Source: Massilia eurypsychrophila
Lineage (GTDB): Bacteria; Pseudomonadota; Gammaproteobacteria; Burkholderiales; Burkholderiaceae_D
Assembly (NCBI RefSeq): GCF_002760655.1
Contig: NZ_PDOC01000017.1
Location: forward strand, 1 to 64,000
Reading direction: 5' to 3'
Length of the DNA stretch: 64,000 bases
This document shows, one piece after another, positions 58,439 through 64,000 of this stretch. Within the stretch, counting starts at the first letter, position 1, and every line of letters begins with the position of its first letter. The notes beneath the pieces were generated by a model. The model did not search any database. It saw only the letters and a list, made by a program, of their open reading frames with translations, and was not told the DNA's origin. Both the position numbers and the translations under genes were made by a program.

Positions 58439-60673
58439 CTAGCTCGTCAGGGCAAGCTTGATCGTGTGTTCCTCACGTGTTTGCAGATACCGGGCCAGCG
58501 CGTTGTCCAGCGTCGGCAGCAGCACCGCACGATTGGTGTGCAAGGCGGTGTACGGCGGCCGCGCTGCAACGTAATTGCATGCGGCGGCCGGCTGCGCACC
58601 GAGCAAACTGCAATCGACCCCGGCGTGCTGCGCCGCCTTGCCTGCCAGCTCGGCCCAGGTCAGGGCATGCCCGTTGGTCAGGTGCCACACGCCGCGTTCG
58701 CGGTCGATCATCAGGTCCAGGCAGACATTCACCAGGTCGGGCACATATGTCGGCGACACGGTGATGTCGCTGGCTGCCGCGAACGGCGCGCCGCTTTCGA
58801 GCGCGCTCAGCGCCTGTGCGACGAAATTGAATTCATCCCACGGGCCGAAGAAGGAACTGGTGCGCACCACCAGTGCATCCGGATTGCAGTCGAGCACGGC
58901 GCGTTCGCCCTCGGCCTTGCTGCGGCCGTAGGTGTTGATCGGCGCCACCGGATCGGTCTCGACATACGGGTTGGCCTGGCGGCCATCGAACACCAGGTCG
59001 CTCGAAAATGTGGTCAGGTGCACGCCGTGGCGCGCGCACGCGGCCGCCAGCACCGCCGGCCCGGTCGCGTTTTCGCGGAAGCAGCGCTCGACGTCGTGCT
59101 CGGCGTCGTCGACCCGCACATAGCCGCTGGCGTTGACCACCGCCCAGGGACGCAGCTCGGTGATCGCCTGCTCGACGCTGGCCGGATCTGCGATGTCCAT
59201 CTCGCTGCGGCTGAGTAGGCGATACGCCAGGTTGCGCTGCTGGCAGATGCGCGCGAAGGCGCGGCCGAGCGTGCCGGTGGCGCCGGCGATCAGGATCGGC
59301 GCCGCGTTGGCGATCACCACCCGATGCAGGCTGGCGGGAATCGACGTCGGCGCGTCCGGCGTGGCGACCGGCGGGCACAGGAAGCGGCCGGCGCGGCGCC
59401 ACCAGCCGGGACCGTTAAGCACCGGATGGGACGGCGCCTGGCCGGCCGACAGTTCCTGCATCATGCCCGCCAGCGCGGTCGGGCGCGGCTCGGCAAAGCG
59501 CACATCGAGCGGACCGGCCTCGTAGTAATCGTTCGGCTGGGTTACCAGGCTGTTCCAGTCGAACGAGCCGAGCAAGGCCCAGACCGTGACGGCGCGCACG
59601 TCGGCGCCATTTTGCCGCGCCTGCAGCGCGCCCTGCCAGATTTCGAGCAGCCAGCGCAGCTGGTCTTCGCGGGCGGCGTCGATGTGGGCTTCGGTGATCG
59701 CCATCGGCAAGTGATAGCGGTCCCAGATTTCGTCGAGCAGCGGCGCGATGCCTGGTGTCGGGGCCGCCAGAGCGCGCGATGTCTCGATATCGGCGAAGCG
59801 GGTGAAGTCCGAGACGCCGGCGAAGTGGGGCGGATAGCGGTCGTGGCGGTGATCGAGCCAGCGCTCGCTGGTGACGTAATAGTTGACGCCGATAATGTCG
59901 GGCGGGCACGGGTTGTCGCGAAACCAGAGCAGCTCGGCCTGGTCGATGCCGGTCGCGATCAGGTAGGACCACAGTGCATGCTCGGGTCCGACCATGCCGC
60001 ACAGCAGATCCCATCCCAGCCATCGTCGCTCGTTGTAGAAGGTGGCGAACAGGGCCATCTCCGGCGTGCTGTAGGTCTTGCCGAAGTCATCGGTTTGCAC
60101 CAGCCTGGCCTCGGGATTGATGGCGCGGATTGCCTGCATCGACAACACGACCGCGCGGCACTGGATCAGCAGCGCCTGGATGAAGGTCTTGTCGTCGCTG
60201 CCGTGCGGATACCACAGTCCGTACAGGCCGCTGAAGCGCGCGGTCGTTAGCGGCTCGTTGACCGGCGTGTAGTAGCTCAGCCACGGATAGCGGGCCGCGA
60301 CCGCGCCGGCAAACTCGGCCAGGCCGGTGGCGAATGCCGGATCGGTCAGGCTGGTGTGTGGCGGGCCGCTGCCGTGATGCACCAGTCCGGCGATCGGTGT
60401 GATGCCGGCCTGCTGCAGCGCTACCAGGCGGCGGTCGGTCCACTTCCAGTCGGCATTGGCGATGCCGTCGGGAGCGGTGGTTTCCCACAGAATGGGATAG
60501 CGGATGGCGCGGATGCCAAGTGAGGCGAAGCGGTCGATGTCGTCATCGCGGTAGCGGTGGCCGTTGCGGTCGAGTTGGTTGAAATACTGATCGCGCACCC
60601 TGTTGACGGTGCACTCGAGGCCGCCCCATAACTGCAGCGGCGGGACCGATGTGGAAGCAGTTTTCGGATGCAT
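58439..60673 (-). CDS. GH1-like glycosidase / RmlD-like reductase fusion
   Basis: The 744-residue protein has a GH1-type TIM barrel (residues 1-420; YTPVNEPLTTARFSGLYG holds the acid/base region, AITEAHIDAAREDQ the nucleophile region) fused to an RmlD/dTDP-4-dehydrorhamnose reductase domain (from about 455, APILIAGATGTLGRAFARIC, TFSSDLVFDG, YGRSKAEGE). The TEAH in place of TENG suggests altered sugar specificity. No signal peptide. Start ATG 60673 is backed by AGGTG; a GTG at 60682 is possible. Function is probably sugar-chain remodelling. Confidence 0.82.
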   Translation of the reverse strand: MHPKTASTSVPPLQLWGGLECTVNRVRDQYFNQLDRNGHRYRDDDIDRFASLGIRAIRYPILWETTAPDGIANADWKWTDRRLVALQQAGITPIAGLVHHGSGPPHTSLTDPAFATGLAEFAGAVAARYPWLSYYTPVNEPLTTARFSGLYGLWYPHGSDDKTFIQALLIQCRAVVLSMQAIRAINPEARLVQTDDFGKTYSTPEMALFATFYNERRWLGWDLLCGMVGPEHALWSYLIATGIDQAELLWFRDNPCPPDIIGVNYYVTSERWLDHRHDRYPPHFAGVSDFTRFADIETSRALAAPTPGIAPLLDEIWDRYHLPMAITEAHIDAAREDQLRWLLEIWQGALQARQNGADVRAVTVWALLGSFDWNSLVTQPNDYYEAGPLDVRFAEPRPTALAGMMQELSAGQAPSHPVLNGPGWWRRAGRFLCPPVATPDAPTSIPASLHRVVIANAAPILIAGATGTLGRAFARICQQRNLAYRLLSRSEMDIADPASVEQAITELRPWAVVNASGYVRVDDAEHDVERCFRENATGPAVLAAACARHGVHLTTFSSDLVFDGRQANPYVETDPVAPINTYGRSKAEGERAVLDCNPDALVVRTSSFFGPWDEFNFVAQALSALESGAPFAAASDITVSPTYVPDLVNVCLDLMIDRERGVWHLTNGHALTWAELAGKAAQHAGVDCSLLGAQPAAACNYVAARPPYTALHTNRAVLLPTLDNALARYLQTREEHTIKLALTS

Positions 60674-60780
60674 ACATTTCACCTGATGCTTGCTCGAAAC
60701 AAATTAGATACCTGCCAAATCCGTAAAGTTCGAATTTCTTATCGCCACCTCCCCTGCGACCGGGTCCAAAGTGTTTCCCC

Positions 60781-61200
60781 AAAACGGGGTCAGACCCGTT
60801 TTTTATTCGGCTGGCCCTGGCGTCTTCCGAACCGGGCTCAGACCGATTTTTTAGAACTCACCCTCACGCAGCGCCACTTGTTTGCCCAGAAACCAGGGTC
60901 AGACCCCATTTTTATTTGGTCAAACGGGCGATATCCCAGCAAAAGCGCAAAACCAGGCCTGACCCCGGTTTTGGAACTCACCCTCACGCAGCGCGACTTC
61001 GTTGCCCAGAAACCAGGGTCAGACCCCATTTTTATTTGGTTAAACGGGCGATATCCCAGCAACAGCGCAAAACCGGGCCCGACCCCGGTTTTGGAACCGA
61101 TTGTGGAATGAAAATCGGAGTCAGACTTAGGTCTGACCCCGACGTTTTTCGACGTTTTTCCGCGTCCAACAACAACCGGGGTCAGACCAGTTTGTCTGAA
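60781..61200. repeat. tandem 120-bp repeat array of the GTCAGACC family
   Basis: Two nearly identical units (60841-60960 and 60961-61080) have an exact 120-bp period, with partial copies on both sides (from 60781 and up to 61096). Each unit holds ACCAGGGTCAGACCCCATTTT and a GAACTCACCCTCACGCAGCG block. Two shorter inverted elements follow at 61126-61140 (AGTCAGACTTAGGTCTGACC) and 61170-61200. This is the largest group of these repeats in the window. Confidence 0.85.
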
Positions 61201-61220
61201 CCCCGGTGCTGGTTACGCGC

Positions 61221-61634
61221 TCAGTCCTTCAGGTCGGCCGGCACCTTGCCGCCATTGGCAGCCAGCTTGTTCATCACCTGGCGATGCAGCCAAACGTTCA
61301 TCGACGCCGAGTCGTTGGTGTCGCCGGTGTAATGCAGTTCCGCGGCAAGTTCTTTGCGCGACTGCAGGCTGCTGTCAAGACTCAACAACTTGAGCAAATC
61401 GACGATCGACGTGCGCCAGTTCAGCGCTTGTCCGGCGGAGCCCGCCATTCCGTTGAGGATCGCTTCGACATCAACCTCAGCCATCGGCGCCGCTGAAGGC
61501 GCAGGCGCAGGCGCAGCTGTCGTGGTCGGTTGTGCAGGCGCGGCGGCAGTGCCGGCTGCCGGCGTGGTCGCCTGGGTCGCGGCTGGATGCGACGACGGGA
61601 AGATCTTGCGGAAGATATTGCTCAGAATGCCCAT
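61221..61634 (-). CDS. DUF3597 domain protein
   Basis: This 137-residue protein has a Pro/Ala/Thr-rich N-terminal half (about residues 15-50) and a conserved C-terminal domain (VDVEAILNGMAGSAGQALNW and RKELAAELHYTGDTNDSA, ending NKLAANGGKVP) typical of DUF3597. There is no signal peptide. AAAGGA lies upstream of ATG 61634. The function of the family is unknown; it precedes another small DUF gene on the same strand. Confidence 0.82.
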   Translation of the reverse strand: MGILSNIFRKIFPSSHPAATQATTPAAGTAAAPAQPTTTAAPAPAPSAAPMAEVDVEAILNGMAGSAGQALNWRTSIVDLLKLLSLDSSLQSRKELAAELHYTGDTNDSASMNVWLHRQVMNKLAANGGKVPADLKD

Positions 61635-61669
61635 GATGTTTCCTTTAGTGTTGTTGTGGTTGTGATCAA

Positions 61670-62206
61670 TTAGCGGCGCTGGATGCCCTGGGCCATGCGG
61701 CCGAGCACAAGCGCCAGCGCGGCGCCGCCCAGACCCTTGACCAGCTGCGGATGCTCCGCATAAAACTCGCCCATGCGGTCCATGATGCCGGGATTGTCCT
61801 GTTCGGCTTTCTCTGCAATCTGCTGCACTTGTTCCGGCGTCATGCGTGCAGCCTGTTCCGGCGAGACCTGAGGTGCCTGGGCATTGTTATTGCCGCCACC
61901 GAACAGATTGCCCAGGTTGCCAAGCGCGCCACCGGCGAGCGATGCCAGCACGCCAGGGCCAAGGCCGCCAAGCAGCTGGTTCAACATGCCGGCTTGTTGG
62001 CCCGAATTGCTCTGGCCGAACATCTGGCCCAGCATCTGCGGAAACGGCGGCGTCTGGTCCGAGCGGAAGGCTTCGGAAACGCCTTGCGCCAAGTCGCCGC
62101 GCGGTGCGGCTTGCGCTACCTGGTCGAAGTCAGTCTCGGCTTGCTGCGGATTGGCCGGGTTCTGGCTGGCGTATTGCTGTAACAGGTTACCTAAATCGAA
62201 ACTCAT
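61670..62206 (-). CDS. conserved hypothetical protein with hydrophobic Gly-rich core
   Basis: This 178-residue protein has a polar N-terminal part (FDLGNLLQQYASQNPANPQQAE) and a hydrophobic Gly/Leu-rich middle (LLGGLGPGVLASLAGGALGNLG) followed by a Gly/Asn stretch and a helical end. It may associate with membranes. GGAGG lies before ATG 62206. It is transcribed with the DUF3597 gene (35-bp gap). I recognise no named domain. Confidence 0.72.
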   Translation of the reverse strand: MSFDLGNLLQQYASQNPANPQQAETDFDQVAQAAPRGDLAQGVSEAFRSDQTPPFPQMLGQMFGQSNSGQQAGMLNQLLGGLGPGVLASLAGGALGNLGNLFGGGNNNAQAPQVSPEQAARMTPEQVQQIAEKAEQDNPGIMDRMGEFYAEHPQLVKGLGGAALALVLGRMAQGIQRR

Positions 62207-62392
62207 ATCGACCTCCATGTAATGTAGAACCGGAGCACCTGCCTGCGATGCAGGCATGATGCCGATCCAGCAATATTAGCGGGGATGCCAGCGATGATCT
62301 GTTCGCCACTACACGCAGCGAACAAGCAAGCCGGTGGACAGCGGCGATGCCAGCAAGTAAGCTGTTTTTCCGCTCGTCATTTATTCGCCGAT

Positions 62393-62737
62393 ATGAACTA
62401 CGCTCCGATCCTCCTGTTCGCCGCCATGTATGCGTACGCCACGCTCGCATGGAGCATGCCGTTGTGGGTCGGCGCGGTGTACCTGGTCGCCAGCGCGGCC
62501 TGCTTTTGCGCCTACGCGCTCGATAAGTCGGCCGCCCGCGCCGGCCGCCGCCGCTCGCCGGAGAGCACGCTGCTGATGCTGGGCCTGGCATGCGGCTGGC
62601 CCGGCGCCGTGCTGGCCCAGCAATGGCTGCGCCACAAGTCGGCCAAGCAGTCGTTCCGCCTGCCATTCCACGTCACCGTGGCGGTCAATCTGCTGGCGTT
62701 TGGCTGGCTGGCGTCGCCGCCGTCGGTTCTCCGGTAA
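62393..62737 (+). CDS. DUF1294 family membrane protein
   Basis: This 114-residue protein has three predicted membrane helices and the DUF1294 signature: YLVASAACFCAYALDKSAAR, RRSPESTLLMLGLACGWPGA and HKSAKQSFRLPFHV. Some relatives carry an N-terminal cold-shock domain, which is missing here. The start ATG 62393 has no clear ribosome site. The role is unknown. Confidence 0.8.
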   Translation: MNYAPILLFAAMYAYATLAWSMPLWVGAVYLVASAACFCAYALDKSAARAGRRRSPESTLLMLGLACGWPGAVLAQQWLRHKSAKQSFRLPFHVTVAVNLLAFGWLASPPSVLR

Positions 62738-62852
62738 CAACATGCATATACTTTAATCGTAGACATAATGCACTGCGGCATGATTGAATCTGGCCGCCTG
62801 TAGCGCGATCCGCTGCCGGCAACTCGACAACAATACGAAGACCGGAGAACCC

Positions 62853-64000
62853 ATGAACCTGAAGCCAATCGCGCTAGCTGTTGCACTGTCCCTCATCGCC
62901 GTCGCGCCTGCAATGGCCGCCGACGCGGCGCCCGCCAAGGCGCCGGCCGCCGCGGCGCCGGCCGTCAAGGCCACCAGGCTCGCCACCGTCGAAGGCATCA
63001 CCGAGTACACGCTGCCGAACGGCATGCGCGTGCTGCTGGCGCCGGACATGTCGAAGCCGACCACCACCGTCAACGTCACCTACCTGGTCGGCAGCCGCCA
63101 CGAAAGCTACGGCGAGACCGGCATGGCGCACTTGCTCGAGCACATGGTGTTCAAGGGCACGCCAACCCAGGGCAATATCATGAATGAACTGGGCCGGCGC
63201 GGCATGCGCTTTAACGGCACCACCTTCATGGACCGCACCAATTACTACGAGACCTTCCCGGCGTCCGACGACAGCCTGGACTGGGTGCTGGCGATGGAAG
63301 CGGACCGGATGGTCAACAGCAGCATCGCCAAGAGCGAGCTGGACAAGGAGTTCTCGGTCGTGCGCAACGAGATGGAAATCGGCGAAAACAATCCGAACCG
63401 CGTGCTGTGGAAGCAGCTGACGGCGGTGACGTACGACTGGCACAACTACAGCCACAACACCATCGGCGCGCGCAGCGACGTCGAAAACGTCAAGATCGAG
63501 AACCTGCAGGCGTTCTACCGCAAGTACTACCAGCCCGATAACGCGGTGCTGGTCGTCACCGGCAAATTCGATCCGGCCAGGACGCTGGCGATGGTCGAGC
63601 GTCATTTCGGCGCGATCGCCAAACCGAGCCGCGTGATCGATCCGACCTACACGATGGACGAACCGCGCGACGGCGCCCGCGAGATCACCGTCAACCGCGT
63701 CGCCGACACCCATTTGATCGCCGCGCTGTATCCGACGGCACCTGGCGCCAGCGCCGATTCGGCCGCCATCGCCGCGCTCGGCGAGATCCTCGGCAGCACG
63801 CCGAACGGCCGCCTGCACAAGTCGATGGTCGAGACCAAGCAGGCAGTCGGCACCGAGGCGTGGGCGCTGGACCTGGCCGAACCTGGCTACATCATCTTCT
63901 GGGCCAACCTGTCGAAGACCCAGTCGATGGACGGCGCGCGCAAGCTGCTGCTCGACCAGGTCGAAGGGCTGAAGGCCAGGCCGATCACGCAAGCCGAACT
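62853..64000 (+). CDS. secreted M16 zinc peptidase, 3' end outside the window
   Basis: The frame begins at ATG 62853 with GGAG 6 bases upstream and is open to the edge (about 382 codons visible). A signal peptide ends at AMAADA (about residue 23). The pitrilysin zinc motif HLLEH is in GMAHLLEHMVFKGT, with the distal Glu in VVRNEMEIGENNP. The visible part covers the first catalytic domain and part of the second. It should cleave peptides in the periplasm. The full protein is probably 850-950 residues in this family. Confidence 0.88.
   Translation, partial: MNLKPIALAVALSLIAVAPAMAADAAPAKAPAAAAPAVKATRLATVEGITEYTLPNGMRVLLAPDMSKPTTTVNVTYLVGSRHESYGETGMAHLLEHMVFKGTPTQGNIMNELGRRGMRFNGTTFMDRTNYYETFPASDDSLDWVLAMEADRMVNSSIAKSELDKEFSVVRNEMEIGENNPNRVLWKQLTAVTYDWHNYSHNTIGARSDVENVKIENLQAFYRKYYQPDNAVLVVTGKFDPARTLAMVERHFGAIAKPSRVIDPTYTMDEPRDGAREITVNRVADTHLIAALYPTAPGASADSAAIAALGEILGSTPNGRLHKSMVETKQAVGTEAWALDLAEPGYIIFWANLSKTQSMDGARKLLLDQVEGLKARPITQAE

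Noticed and set aside
1-64000. tRNA, rRNA, integrase, transposase and prophage genes
   Set aside because: No cloverleaf, rRNA segment or recombinase motif was recognised on either strand; the accessory look of 30-36 kb rests on base composition and paralogy only.

Overview
The window is a high-GC chromosomal segment with gene content and protein sequences typical of Betaproteobacteria of the family Oxalobacteraceae (Massilia, Duganella or Janthinobacterium-like). This placement is an inference from glnS, pyrF, sbcB, ohr/ohrR and many small Oxalobacteraceae-type proteins; no rRNA or tRNA gene was seen that could confirm it. About 60 genes are supported, two of them cut by the window edges.

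Layout. 1-3.5 kb: a secreted glycine-rich protein (cut at the left edge) behind a near-perfect sigma-54 promoter, the gene of a sigma-54 activator just upstream, and a pirin. 4-10.7 kb: a carbohydrate operon of an M24-fold protein without metal ligands, galactokinase, a GH2 glycosidase and a glycosyltransferase-flavoprotein fusion. 11.2-13.8 kb: two lipoproteins sharing a duplicated leader, a VanZ-like protein, a zinc-ribbon protein and a possible small RNA. 13.8-15.6 kb: SDR-ohrR-ohr peroxide locus. 15.7-28 kb: housekeeping and mixed genes (TPM/YgcG/LemA operon, pyrF, sbcB, a diguanylate cyclase, a BtuF-like protein, HPF, GNAT, MFS, a decayed methyltransferase, a ferredoxin reductase and an epimerase), followed by a large TonB-dependent receptor that ends the block at 30.2 kb.

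30.3-36 kb is a visibly more A+T-rich accessory stretch. It holds three paralogues of a GRDP-like (DUF1399-like) domain protein. Two of them carry C-terminal tandem motifs: 11 copies of Y-C-S-Q in one and 4 copies of Y-S-M-P in the other. Two have paired FNR-type boxes upstream with identical 41-bp spacing. An orphan CHASE-domain histidine kinase lies beside them. I consider this the least explained and most interesting part of the window.

36-44.5 kb: glnS, a divergent J-domain operon with three unknown proteins, a LysR/MFS pair and a CoA-transferase. 44.6-53.7 kb: a polyamine-linked cluster. A tightly coupled minus-strand operon (DUF350, SPFH, DUF4178, a small Gly-rich protein, AdoMet decarboxylase, a secreted metalloprotease) is divergent from a membrane-anchored aminopropyltransferase and a Tat-exported flavoprotein. 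The layout suggests a membrane or envelope stress system using decarboxylated AdoMet. 53.7-62.7 kb: repeats of the GTCAGACC family, a decayed beta-propeller gene, a DUF4214/FG-GAP lipoprotein, a KefC-type antiporter, a GH1-RmlD fusion and small DUF proteins. The right edge cuts a secreted M16 zinc protease.
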